Origin: an uncultured Flavobacteriales bacterium
GTDB taxonomy: Bacteria; Bacteroidota; Bacteroidia; Flavobacteriales_D; Sanyastnellaceae
DNA: 46,301 nt
Direction: 5' to 3'
Assembly: GCA_938074325.1 (NCBI GenBank)
Contig: CALJFZ010000013.1
Span: 1 to 46,301, forward strand
Notes under the pieces: generated by a model
What the model saw: only the letters and a program-made list of their open reading frames with translations
What the model was told of the DNA's origin: nothing
Databases searched by the model: none
Shown: in pieces, positions 8,268 to 16,490 of the stretch
Layout of the letters: every line of letters begins with the position of its first letter
How positions within the stretch are numbered: position 1 is the first letter of the stretch
Translations under genes and position numbers: made by a program

Positions 8268-9068
8268 CTAATTTACGGCCGAAACACGCATTTCCAGACG
8301 TTGTAGCGGCCAGTCACTTTCATCCGTTGGCACTTGGGACAATTGATCCAAGACATCCCACCCGTCCACCAGACGACCAAACACCGTATGCTCGTTGTCC
8401 AAATGCGGCGTTCCTCCTTCGGCCAAATACCTCGCTTTCTGCGCTTCTGAATAGGTGATGCCTTTCTCGCGTTCTATTTGCTGCAACTCCATAGAAGAAA
8501 CGTTTCGTCCGACGACGATGTAGAAGTCGTAGGAAGCCGAACGCTTGTCGGGGTTGCCTTTGTACGTGCGCCCCATGGCCACAGCGCCGCGCACATGCCG
8601 GTGTTTCTCACTGAATTCACTGGGCAACGTATGCTTGCCAATCAACCAGCGCATTTCCTGTGCTCTCGGATCCTCAGAATTGCCTCCTTGCACCACAAAC
8701 TCAGGCACAATACGAACAAACTCACTGGGTCGGTAATAGCCCCGTTGCACTTTGTAGCGAAAGTTGGCTGCGTGCAGAGGCACATCTTCAAACAACTCGA
8801 GCGTCATCGGGCCGTACTTCGTGTCGACTTGGATCAACGCACCCGGATCATCGGGCTCCCATTGGCTCAAGAATGCCTCACAATTATCATCTGAAAGCGG
8901 AGGGTAAGCCAAAATTTTGGCCTTCGCAGCAATAGCTGCTGAATCTGCAGCCGACTGCACAACTCCTTCCTGTGGTGCAGCACTCGGTGTTGAGGCAGGT
9001 TGGCTTTCGGCACATCCACTGAACAATAGCCACGCCAATGAAATTAAGAACACGTATTGCGTATGCAT
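8268..9068 (-). CDS. Cyclophilin-type peptidyl-prolyl isomerase, lipoprotein
   Basis: The 266-residue protein has a lipoprotein signal (LLFSGC, lipidated Cys about residue 19), a Ser/Ala/Pro-rich linker and a cyclophilin domain from about residue 78. Recognisable blocks are a KYGPMTLELF strand, a VPLHAANF segment, FVRIVPEFVVQGG (catalytic Arg in F-x-R), RGAVAMGR and EHTVFGRLVDGWDVLDQL. The block after RGAVAMGR carries an insertion common in Bacteroidota cyclophilins. It should catalyse proline isomerisation in the periplasm or at the inner face of the outer membrane. A TAAATTTG box lies 4 nt before the ATG, implying a leaderless or near-leaderless mRNA shared with the downstream barrel gene. 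Confidence 0.85.
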   Translation of the reverse strand: MHTQYVFLISLAWLLFSGCAESQPASTPSAAPQEGVVQSAADSAAIAAKAKILAYPPLSDDNCEAFLSQWEPDDPGALIQVDTKYGPMTLELFEDVPLHAANFRYKVQRGYYRPSEFVRIVPEFVVQGGNSEDPRAQEMRWLIGKHTLPSEFSEKHRHVRGAVAMGRTYKGNPDKRSASYDFYIVVGRNVSSMELQQIEREKGITYSEAQKARYLAEGGTPHLDNEHTVFGRLVDGWDVLDQLSQVPTDESDWPLQRLEMRVSAVN

Positions 9069-9072
9069 GGTG

Positions 9073-9080
9073 CAAATTTA
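9073..9080 (-). promoter_or_regulatory. -7 box directly upstream of the cyclophilin start codon
   Basis: TAAATTTG on the minus strand matches TAnnTTTG and is separated by 4 nt from ATG 9068. No TTG element is visible at 17-23 bp, so the assignment rests on the -7 box alone. Confidence 0.45.
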
Positions 9081-9135
9081 GGCGGCGCAAAGATCACGAC
9101 CGGCACCACGTACATACAGTACGAACCCACCTAGG

Positions 9136-9143
9136 TAACTTTA
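9136..9143 (+). promoter_or_regulatory. Possible -7 box of the exonuclease gene
   Basis: TAACTTTA differs from TAnnTTTG only at the last base and stands 4 nt before ATG 9148. No TTG element is seen at the expected distance. Confidence 0.3.
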
Positions 9144-9147
9144 ACCC

Positions 9148-10512
9148 ATGACCCGCTACGCCATCGTCGACATCGAAACGACCGGCTCCCACGCCAAAGG
9201 TCACGGCATAACCGAAATTGCCGTCGTCATTACCGATGGCAAGGAAGAGCTGGAACGTTGGGAATCCCTGGTTGATCCCGGGCTGCACATTCCCCTGCAC
9301 ATCACGGAACTGACGGGCATTACCAACGACATGGTAGAGGCCGCGCCGACCTTTTCAGCGATTGCAGACGAATTGGAAGAGCTGTTGGAGGACTGCGTTT
9401 TCGTCGCGCATAATGTCGGGTTCGATTATGCCTTCATACGCGGTCATTTTGAAACCATGGGACGGGTGTGGAAGCGCCCCAAATTGTGCACCGTCCGGTT
9501 GGCGAGAAAGCTCCTACCGGGTCACGCCAGCTACAGTTTAGGGCGCATCTGCGAAGATTTGGGCATTCCGAATGACGCCCGGCACCGAGCCATGGGAGAT
9601 TGCGCCGCCACTACCGTCCTGTTCCATCGCATGATGGAGCGTGAGCGTGGGGAAGAGGTGGTGTCCAAAATGCTGCAACGAGGAGAACGAGAGTCTTGGT
9701 TGCCTCAGCATGTCCCTGCTTCCGATTTTGAAGCCCTACCTACTGAACCCGGAGTCTACCGCTTCTTGAACCAAAAGGGCACGCCTCTGTACATCGGCAT
9801 GTCGCACAATGTGCGCCACCGCGTTCGCACCCACTTCAACGGGTCCATGAAGTCCGCTCGGCGCCAAGCGTTTTTGCGGGACATCCATCGAATTGAAGGA
9901 GAAGTCACGGGGTCTGTGCTCATGGCGCGACTCATTGAAGATGAATTGATCCGAACCCATTGGCCAATTCATAACCGCGCACAGAAGTCCATTCCCATCC
10001 GAACCGCCATTGTGGCCTACACGGACCAACGGGGATTTCAACGGCTCCATCTGCAACGTCAACGCCATGTCAAACACGCAATTCGATGGTTCCGAAAAGA
10101 AGACGAAGCCCGGGCTTGGTTGCATGCACAGGCCCTTGCTTTCGAGCTGAATCCCGAGCTGCTTGGGCTAGGCAGTGACGGACGCACGCCGGTTGACGAT
10201 TCTGCTAACCAAGAAAGGCACAATGCAGCAGTACAAAAGCTCATTGACGCCGCCAAGGTCCAGTCCGTCTGGGCCATTGTTGACCGAGGGCGCACCTCAG
10301 ACGAACGCGCTGTGGTCCTGATGGAAAACGAACATGTGAAGGGTTGGTGCTTCACGGATCAAACCGTATCGCGTTTTGAAGAAATCGAAGAGCTCATTGA
10401 TTTGAAGACTGGCTCAGCGACCGCCGACGCCATTGTGCAGCATGCCCTACAAGAGCGAGAATTGGGGAAACTCCGTTTCGACATTTGGGCTCCAGACCTC
10501 GAAAATGGATAA
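9148..10512 (+). CDS. DnaQ-like exonuclease fused to GIY-YIG nuclease
   Basis: The 454-residue protein has two nuclease domains. Residues about 1-165 form a DEDDh 3'-5' exonuclease like the polymerase III epsilon subunit: Asp8 and Glu10 in VDIETTG, Asp93 in HNVGFDYAF, His146 and Asp151 in ARHRAMGDCAA. Residues about 195-290 form a UvrC/Cho-like GIY-YIG domain with GVYRF (200-204), LYIG (212-215) and following arginines. The remaining about 160 residues are not recognised. Similar fusions are common in Bacteroidota and are presumed to act in DNA repair; the role is inferred. Single gene, ending at a bidirectional terminator. Confidence 0.85.
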   Translation: MTRYAIVDIETTGSHAKGHGITEIAVVITDGKEELERWESLVDPGLHIPLHITELTGITNDMVEAAPTFSAIADELEELLEDCVFVAHNVGFDYAFIRGHFETMGRVWKRPKLCTVRLARKLLPGHASYSLGRICEDLGIPNDARHRAMGDCAATTVLFHRMMERERGEEVVSKMLQRGERESWLPQHVPASDFEALPTEPGVYRFLNQKGTPLYIGMSHNVRHRVRTHFNGSMKSARRQAFLRDIHRIEGEVTGSVLMARLIEDELIRTHWPIHNRAQKSIPIRTAIVAYTDQRGFQRLHLQRQRHVKHAIRWFRKEDEARAWLHAQALAFELNPELLGLGSDGRTPVDDSANQERHNAAVQKLIDAAKVQSVWAIVDRGRTSDERAVVLMENEHVKGWCFTDQTVSRFEEIEELIDLKTGSATADAIVQHALQERELGKLRFDIWAPDLENG

Positions 10513-10543
10513 AAAAAAAAGACCGCCGAAGCGGTCTCTTTTG
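10511..10543. terminator. Bidirectional terminator
   Basis: AGACCGC/GCGGTCT with a CGAA loop (10520-10537) is preceded by ten A residues and followed by CTTTTGATTTG. It serves the plus-strand nuclease gene and, with a T10 run on the other strand, the minus-strand sigma-factor operon. Confidence 0.85.
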
Positions 10544-10564
10544 ATTTGTTTCAATCCAATGTGG

Positions 10565-10735
10565 TCAATTCGATAAGGAGAGGAAGGTTCCGAATCGCTC
10601 GGTCTTTTGGGCCTTCAATCCCGCTGAGTAATTGAGGATGTTTCGCACGCTTTTCGAACTCGGCATTTTCAAGTTAGAGGCGACGGAAGCATCAAACCAT
10701 TCGGACGTCAAATCTTCAAATGTACAATGGGCCAT
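10565..10735 (-). CDS. Small conserved-looking protein downstream of the ECF sigma factor
   Basis: From ATG 10735 the product is 56 residues; a GTG start at 10774 would add 13. The C-terminal half (SSKSVRNILNYSAGL) resembles small cytosolic Bacteroidota proteins with a Pro-Ser-x-Lys-x-Val-x-Asn-Ile-Leu-x-Tyr/Phe pattern that I have seen as hypothetical proteins. It follows the sigma-factor stop codon by 69 bp and ends 22 bp before the bidirectional terminator, so it is probably cotranscribed. A regulatory role would be inference; no anti-sigma membrane segment is present. Confidence 0.6.
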   Translation of the reverse strand: MAHCTFEDLTSEWFDASVASNLKMPSSKSVRNILNYSAGLKAQKTERFGTFLSLSN

Positions 10736-10804
10736 GGGCGCTTGTTTTTGAGGTTTCGTATCCCCATAACGCACGCATTTGGCAACTATTGCACCCGTGC
10801 CGAA

Positions 10805-11392
10805 TTAATTCAAGGTGAGCTGGACCCCACGCTCGTCCATGGCCTTCCGCAAGTTGATCAAAGCGTAGCGCATGCGGCCAAGAGCGGTGTTAATGCTCAC
10901 GCCGGTTTCGTCAGCGATTTCTTGGAAACTCATATCCCGCTCGATGCGCATTTTGACCACCAACCGCTGTTCTTCGGGCAGGGTTTCAAGGAGGTCGCGC
11001 ACGTCTTGGTGGATCTGCTCTTGGATCATGCGGTCTTCCATGTGCGGCTCGTCGGAATGCATGGTGTCGAACACATCAAACTCGTCAGTAGCGCGCAGCA
11101 TGCGCATTTTCTTTCCACGGCGGAAATGGTCAATGCTCAAGTTGTGCGCGATGCGCAATACCCAAGGCAAGAACTTTCCTTCCTCGTTATACTTTCCACT
11201 CTTCAATGTGTTCACCACCTTGATGAACGTGTCCTGGAACAGGTCGTTTGCCAGGTCGCCGTCACGGACGATGAAGAAGATTTTGGAATACACTTGTTGT
11301 TGATGGCGATTCAAAAGGGTTTCGAACGCAGCCTCGTCCCCAGAGAGGTACAAGGAAATCAACTGTTGGTCTGAAAGTGATGCTCGCATCAT
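10805..11392 (-). CDS. ECF-type RNA polymerase sigma factor
   Basis: The 195-residue protein is a two-domain extracytoplasmic-function sigma factor. Region 2 (about 10-95) contains DLANDLFQDTFIKVV and FLPWVLRIAHNLSIDHFRR, used for core and -10 recognition. Region 4 (about 135-190) contains LPEEQRLVVKMR and the helix-turn-helix MSFQEIADETGVSINTALG for -35 binding. It lacks an adjacent transmembrane anti-sigma gene; the downstream neighbour is a small soluble protein. A second ATG three bases in (11389) is an alternative start. The promoter lies in the 173-bp divergent region shared with uvrA. Confidence 0.9.
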   Translation of the reverse strand: MMRASLSDQQLISLYLSGDEAAFETLLNRHQQQVYSKIFFIVRDGDLANDLFQDTFIKVVNTLKSGKYNEEGKFLPWVLRIAHNLSIDHFRRGKKMRMLRATDEFDVFDTMHSDEPHMEDRMIQEQIHQDVRDLLETLPEEQRLVVKMRIERDMSFQEIADETGVSINTALGRMRYALINLRKAMDERGVQLTLN

Positions 11393-11565
11393 TTTACGCA
11401 GTTAAGGGTGATACACAACCCGAGTATCATGGGTGAACGTCGGGGCCTTACTTTGAAGCGTAAAATGTTTCTATCGCGAGCTTTTTTCGATTAACTCCCA
11501 CTAATATACGTCATATTTTCGTCCCTTCGAAACCCGGAGCCGGTTAGGGGTGTTAACAAAAGCGA

Positions 11566-14382
11566 ATGGAGATCCGCATCAAAGGTGCCCGAGAGCACAA
11601 CTTGAAAAACATTGACGTAAACATTCCCAAGCGGAAATGGACCGTCATCACCGGCTTGTCCGGGTCGGGCAAAAGCTCATTGGCCTTTGACACCCTGTAC
11701 GCTGAAGGTCAACGCCGGTACGTGGAAAGTTTGAGCAGCTACGCCCGCCAATTCTTGGGCCGGTTGGACAAACCGGACGTAGACTCCATCGATGGAGTCT
11801 CCCCTGCTATTGCCATTGAACAACGAACCTCCTCCGGCGGTCCGCGTTCCACCGTGGCCACTCGGACCGAAATCCACGATCACCTTCGACTGCTCTTCGC
11901 TCGCATTGGCACCACCATCTCTCCCATTAGCGGAGAAGTTGTCAAGAAAGACCGGCCAGAAGATGTACTGAATCGGCTGGAAGCCATGGAAGAAGGGGCG
12001 CGTTTCCTCGTTGTGGCCCCCATCACCAAAAAAGCGGATCGCACGTGGGTCCAACAATTGGAAATCCTGCAACAGCAGGGATTCAGCCGCGTGATGAACC
12101 CCCATGGACGTGCTGTGGCCATTGCCGACGCCATCCAAGACCCTGCACAAAGTGAAACTTGGGGGCTCGTTGTCGATCGCTTGGTAACACCCCCTGCGGG
12201 TGACGAAGGCGATTTCAGTTCCCGTGTATTCGACTCCGTCGAGACGGCCTTTTTTGAAGGCAATGGCACATGCGAAATCCGGTTTGCCGACAGCGACCGC
12301 CAGCCGTGGGCCTTCACCGATCGATTCGAACGCGACGGGATGACCTTTCCCGAACCCAGCCCCGAACTGTTCACATTCAACAGTCCCATCGGAGCATGCA
12401 GCCGGTGCGAGGGCTTTGGACACGTCATCGGCATCGACCCGGAGCGGGTCATTCCCGATCCCAAACTCAGTATTTACGACGATGCGGTTGCCTGCTGGCG
12501 CGGCGAACGCATGGGCAAGTGGAAACAACGCCTTTGCCTTGCCGCCCGTGACAATGCCATCCCCATTCATGAACCGTGGCGCGACCTGACCCGTGAACAG
12601 CAATCGCTGGTTTGGGAAGGTGGGCGCGGATTCAAAGGGTTGAATGCGTTCTTCGCCTACCTAGAGGAAAAGAGCTATAAAATCCAGTTCCGCGTGATGC
12701 TCAGCCGTTACCGCGGCCGGACAACGTGCCCCACCTGTCAGGGAACCCGCTTGGGCGAAGGCGCCCAAAATGTCTTTGTCGGAGAGAAGACCCTGCCTGA
12801 GGTACTGAGGATGTCCGCAGCGGACGCCTTGAATTGGGCACGAGCATTGGAGCTTTCCCCTACTGAAATGGAAATCGGTGAGCGCTTGTTGCAGGAGGCG
12901 GAAACGCGTTTGAGCTACCTCTGCGACGTGGGCGTTGGCTACCTCACCTTGGACCGCTCCAGCAAAACCCTCAGCGGCGGCGAATCCCAGCGGATTTCAT
13001 TGAGCACCTGCTTGGGGAGCAGTTTGGTTGGAAGTACATATGTATTGGATGAACCAAGCATTGGGCTTCACCCAGAAGACACAAATCGCCTGATCGGCAT
13101 TTTAAAACAACTCCGAGACCTGGGCAACACCGTCGTCGTTGTCGAGCACGATGAAGACATTATGCGTGCTGCAGACCACCTCATCGACATGGGGCCTCGC
13201 GCAGGAAGCCTCGGTGGCGAGGTGGTCTTTGCCGGCGATTCTCCGGGATGGGAATCCCTGGCGACCGATCACCCCTCCTTGACTGCGGCCTACCTCAATG
13301 GCCAACTCGGGGATGAAACGATACCTCGGCGTGCATTGGGCCCCGATTGGCTGGAACTCGAGGGGGCGTACAAAAACAACCTCAAAGGCGTTGACATCCG
13401 CATTCCGCTGCATGCCCTGACGGCCATCACAGGTGTCAGCGGTTCGGGAAAAAGCACCCTGGTCAACCAGGTCTTTCTCCCGCTGCTTCGAGCAGAGTTG
13501 GAAGGATTGGGCGGAGGCAAATCCTCCTTGGGCGCCCTCAAAGGAAGTGTGCATAAGATTGGCGCCCTCGAATTCGTAGACCAAAACCCCATCGGGAAGT
13601 CATCGCGCAGCAACCCCGTAACCTACGTCAAGGCATACGACGAGATTCGGCAGCTGTTCAGCAACGAAGGCTTAGCGAAAACACGCGGTTACAAGCCGGC
13701 CCACTTCAGCTTCAATGTCGCCGGCGGGCGATGCGAAACGTGCGAAGGTGAAGGGCAGGTCACCATCGGCATGCAATTCATGGCCGATTTAAAGTTGCGA
13801 TGCGACGTGTGCAAAGGACGCCGATTTCAAGACGAAGTCTTGGACATCAAATGGAAGGGCAAGCACATTGCTGACGTCCTCCAGTTGACCGTTGCCGATG
13901 CCATTGAATTTTTCCAGCCCCAGCCCGACGAAAAGAAGCCAAGTGCAGCGCAGACGCGGTTACTTGCCAAACTGCAACCCCTTCTTGACGTTGGACTCGG
14001 ATATGTCACATTGGGCCAGAGCAGCAACACATTGAGCGGCGGTGAAGCCCAACGGATCAAGCTGGCCACCTTCTTGAGCAAAGGAGACCGCCAAGAACAC
14101 ACGCTGTTTGTCTTCGACGAGCCCACCACAGGATTGCACGCTTTTGACGTTCAGAAACTAATGATTTCGCTCAATGCATTGATGGAAATGGGCCACACCG
14201 TGTTAGTTATCGAACATCAGTTGGATGTGATTGCACAAGCCGACTACATTATTGACATGGGACCTGGCGGAGGAGACGCTGGCGGGACCGTCGTATGCCA
14301 AGGAAGCCCAGAGGAAATCGTCGCATGTACGGCTTCCCTTACAGGCAAACACCTTGCCCCGAAATGGACGAAAGACAAATGA
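11566..14382 (+). CDS. uvrA: UvrABC excinuclease subunit A
   Basis: The 938-residue protein has the normal length of UvrA, the damage-scanning ATPase of nucleotide excision repair. It has two ABC modules: Walker A GLSGSGKSSLAF near residue 30 with signature LSGGESQRI, and Walker A GVSGSGKSTLV near residue 630 with signature LSGGEAQRIKLA. Zinc-binding cysteine pairs are present in both halves (CSRCEGFG with CPTCQGTR, and CETCEGEGQ with CDVCKGRR). The YVESLSSYARQFLGR block marks it as true UvrA rather than UvrA2. Its stop codon overlaps the msrB start as ATGA, so the two are translationally coupled. Confidence 0.98.
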   Translation: MEIRIKGAREHNLKNIDVNIPKRKWTVITGLSGSGKSSLAFDTLYAEGQRRYVESLSSYARQFLGRLDKPDVDSIDGVSPAIAIEQRTSSGGPRSTVATRTEIHDHLRLLFARIGTTISPISGEVVKKDRPEDVLNRLEAMEEGARFLVVAPITKKADRTWVQQLEILQQQGFSRVMNPHGRAVAIADAIQDPAQSETWGLVVDRLVTPPAGDEGDFSSRVFDSVETAFFEGNGTCEIRFADSDRQPWAFTDRFERDGMTFPEPSPELFTFNSPIGACSRCEGFGHVIGIDPERVIPDPKLSIYDDAVACWRGERMGKWKQRLCLAARDNAIPIHEPWRDLTREQQSLVWEGGRGFKGLNAFFAYLEEKSYKIQFRVMLSRYRGRTTCPTCQGTRLGEGAQNVFVGEKTLPEVLRMSAADALNWARALELSPTEMEIGERLLQEAETRLSYLCDVGVGYLTLDRSSKTLSGGESQRISLSTCLGSSLVGSTYVLDEPSIGLHPEDTNRLIGILKQLRDLGNTVVVVEHDEDIMRAADHLIDMGPRAGSLGGEVVFAGDSPGWESLATDHPSLTAAYLNGQLGDETIPRRALGPDWLELEGAYKNNLKGVDIRIPLHALTAITGVSGSGKSTLVNQVFLPLLRAELEGLGGGKSSLGALKGSVHKIGALEFVDQNPIGKSSRSNPVTYVKAYDEIRQLFSNEGLAKTRGYKPAHFSFNVAGGRCETCEGEGQVTIGMQFMADLKLRCDVCKGRRFQDEVLDIKWKGKHIADVLQLTVADAIEFFQPQPDEKKPSAAQTRLLAKLQPLLDVGLGYVTLGQSSNTLSGGEAQRIKLATFLSKGDRQEHTLFVFDEPTTGLHAFDVQKLMISLNALMEMGHTVLVIEHQLDVIAQADYIIDMGPGGGDAGGTVVCQGSPEEIVACTASLTGKHLAPKWTKDK

Positions 14383-14858
14383 AAAACCCTGTATGGACCC
14401 TCCTGCTGTGCATGTGCGCATTCACACAATGTGGCACGGCGCAGGAAACCGAGATTCAACCGGCGATTGACTGGAGCGAAAAGCTAACCGATGAACAATA
14501 TCGGATTTTACGTCAATGCGGCACGGAGCCCCCCTTTACAGGTGCCTTTTGGGATCATCACGAAGACGGAGTCTATTGTTGTGCGGGCTGTTCTTCAGCG
14601 CTCTTCGATAGCGAAACGAAATACGACAGCGGCAGTGGCTGGCCCAGTTTCTTCGAAGTCATCGCAGGAGAGGCCATCGACACGCGCACGGATTACAAAT
14701 TGGGTTACCCCCGAACTGAGTTGCTCTGCCGGGCTTGCCAAGGCCACCTAGGTCATGTTTTCCGGGACGGGCCAGAGCCGACTGGGTTGCGGTACTGCAT
14801 CAACAGTGCTGCGCTCCAATTCACGCCACGGGACTCCGTAGCGGCTCAAGGACAATAA
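14379..14858 (+). CDS. msrB: Exported peptide-methionine (R)-S-oxide reductase
   Basis: The frame is open from 14295, but ATG 14379 overlaps the uvrA stop (ATGA) and begins a signal sequence (MKNPVWTLLLCMCAF), so a 159-residue exported protein is likely. MsrB features are complete: zinc pairs Cys68/Cys71 and Cys117/Cys120, the SGSGWPSFF block (84-92) and catalytic Cys140 in GLRYCINSAALQF. It reduces methionine-R-sulfoxide in oxidised envelope proteins. The segment TQC could be lipidated, although the lipobox is not canonical. Coupling to uvrA suggests shared expression under oxidative or DNA-damaging stress (inference). Confidence 0.95.
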   Translation: MKNPVWTLLLCMCAFTQCGTAQETEIQPAIDWSEKLTDEQYRILRQCGTEPPFTGAFWDHHEDGVYCCAGCSSALFDSETKYDSGSGWPSFFEVIAGEAIDTRTDYKLGYPRTELLCRACQGHLGHVFRDGPEPTGLRYCINSAALQFTPRDSVAAQGQ

Positions 14859-14867
14859 GAATGTGAA

Positions 14868-15491
14868 TTAGCGTCCGCAGGTGAAGGTCACGCCTTCCGC
14901 TTGGATCAGCTGCGCACCGCTCTCCACGTTGCCGTCGGCATCGAGGATGGCTTTGGTACGGCCGTGGATGTTGATCAAGCCGTTCACCGTGCCTGTGGTG
15001 GTGAATTGGCCAATCAGAATACGCTTATCCTCTGGAGCGAATGCTTGGCGCTTGTCCGGCAGCACGAACCATGCACCGTTATCCGTAGCTAGCGTCCCTC
15101 CTTCTTCGAAAGCTTTTAGGAAGGTCGTCTCTGGTGGGAACGCGGTCAAGGAGTTCATGTAATTGTCCTCCAATCCGATGGTCACCCACGAGTCGTAGCC
15201 GAGGGTTGCATCGTTTTGAATGTCGTAGCGCTGCACCTCTGCTGCCAGCGCGCCGCCTTTGGGATGTTGGTAGAACGTGCTCGAGCAGGAGATTTCCATC
15301 GGCTTTCCGGCCTCTCCGAAGATGGCGTCGATGACGTCGCCCTCGCTTTCCATGACCGCATAAACCCGGTACGTGCGACCCGCTACAACTCCACCATTCT
15401 CCACTTCATCCACCTCGATGTGCGAGAATTGCCCCCAAGTCAGGACGGGGACCAACAAGAATGCGCATACGCTCAACTTCAACTTTTTCAT
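14868..15491 (-). CDS. Secreted single-module protein of the T9SS trio
   Basis: The 207-residue protein has a signal peptide (about 1-20, ending Thr-Trp-Gly) and one copy of the module also found twice in the protein at 1161-5174 and once at the N-terminus of the protein at 16491. Its landmarks are TYRVYAVM, DAIFGEAG, a YDSWVTIGLEDN core and ILIGQFTTTGTVNG. There is no T9SS C-terminal domain and no half-dockerin; it ends FTCGR. The family is not known to me. It is third in an apparent operon, 23 bp after the PorP/SprF gene, which suggests it acts with the SprB-type protein at the cell surface. Confidence 0.75.
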   Translation of the reverse strand: MKKLKLSVCAFLLVPVLTWGQFSHIEVDEVENGGVVAGRTYRVYAVMESEGDVIDAIFGEAGKPMEISCSSTFYQHPKGGALAAEVQRYDIQNDATLGYDSWVTIGLEDNYMNSLTAFPPETTFLKAFEEGGTLATDNGAWFVLPDKRQAFAPEDKRILIGQFTTTGTVNGLINIHGRTKAILDADGNVESGAQLIQAEGVTFTCGR

Positions 15492-15514
15492 GCCTGATGT
15501 ATTTGGACTGCTCC

Positions 15515-16483
15515 TTATTTCACAATACGGTTACGTTGTAATATACGGCGAGAATTCATCGAACTCGAACGGAATCCAGTTGAACGCGGTACAAAATAGG
15601 TTAAGCAAATCTCATGCGAATGCGGGCTCAAGTAACTCGCGGCTGTACTTGTAATGTCGTAGACGTAAGACAAACCGAAGGGTCCATATTGCCCCCCTAC
15701 CCCCATCACGAGGGCATCATTGGTACGGAATCCGAGGCTCACCCACGCCATGTCCGCATACCAACCACGTAGGTACAAGTCCAGTTGCGCAGGGGTGCGT
15801 TCAGTCACGCGCACGAGGGCCGACGGCTCCAAGATCACATCATTGGACACCTGGTACTTGTAATGGCCCATGAAGCGGAAATGACGCACTTGCTTGTTGT
15901 CCAAGCCCGACTGCAAGGTTGAAGTCCCCAGTCCCGACGAACTCTGAATCAAATGGGGAATCGCGAATCCAAAAGCATACGATTCACTGAAAACCATCAT
16001 TCCGAAGTGGGCATCCAGCGAAACCGATTGTTCCATTCCATAGCTCAAAGCGGGGTCTTCCACATCCCAAACATCCAAGTTGTTATCAAAGGACCATTGG
16101 TTCGCCATCAAGCTCAGGCCAAACGACACCGCGTCGTAATTGTTCAAGTCAATGGTGTACGAGCCTCCCAGTTCAATTCCGGTGCGTTTGATCGCCCCGC
16201 CGGTATCGTCCGAATACACAATGCCCCCTACTCCAATTCGGTTCGGAAGGGCGGTGTGCCCGCTCAACGTCATGGTTTCAGGCGCTCCTTCGAACCCGGT
16301 CCATTGGTTGCGGTATTGCATCGTGATGGGCGTCTCTGGAAGTGTCCCCGCGATGGCCGGATTGCTCAAAAACGGATTGGTCATGAACTGCGATCGGCGG
16401 AACAACTGCTGCGCTTGGCTCTCTGGAGCTACCAAAGCAAGGCCCAAGGCCACAAAAAACAGGGGTAAGATGAATTGCTTCAT
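15515..16483 (-). CDS. PorP/SprF-family outer-membrane protein
   Basis: The 322-residue protein has a signal peptide ending SQAQQ and the PorP/SprF hallmarks: FMTNPFLSNPAIAGT near the N-terminus, a YRNQWTGFEGAP block and repeated beta strands of an outer-membrane barrel. In gliding Flavobacteriia SprF is needed to deliver the adhesin SprB, and PorP/SprF homologues commonly accompany type B T9SS cargo. That arrangement is seen here: the gene starts 7 bp after the stop codon of the SprB-repeat protein. It probably attaches or guides that protein at the cell surface. Confidence 0.92.
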   Translation of the reverse strand: MKQFILPLFFVALGLALVAPESQAQQLFRRSQFMTNPFLSNPAIAGTLPETPITMQYRNQWTGFEGAPETMTLSGHTALPNRIGVGGIVYSDDTGGAIKRTGIELGGSYTIDLNNYDAVSFGLSLMANQWSFDNNLDVWDVEDPALSYGMEQSVSLDAHFGMMVFSESYAFGFAIPHLIQSSSGLGTSTLQSGLDNKQVRHFRFMGHYKYQVSNDVILEPSALVRVTERTPAQLDLYLRGWYADMAWVSLGFRTNDALVMGVGGQYGPFGLSYVYDITSTAASYLSPHSHEICLTYFVPRSTGFRSSSMNSRRILQRNRIVK

Positions 16484-16490
16484 GGTTGCC

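Noticed and set aside
10805..11392. Search for a membrane anti-sigma gene next to the ECF sigma factor
   Set aside because: The only adjacent gene in the operon is a small soluble protein with no transmembrane helix, so no anti-sigma factor was called.
11677..12603. 308-codon minus-strand frame inside uvrA
   Set aside because: It is antisense to the UvrA Walker A and zinc-finger coding region and has no recognisable domain.
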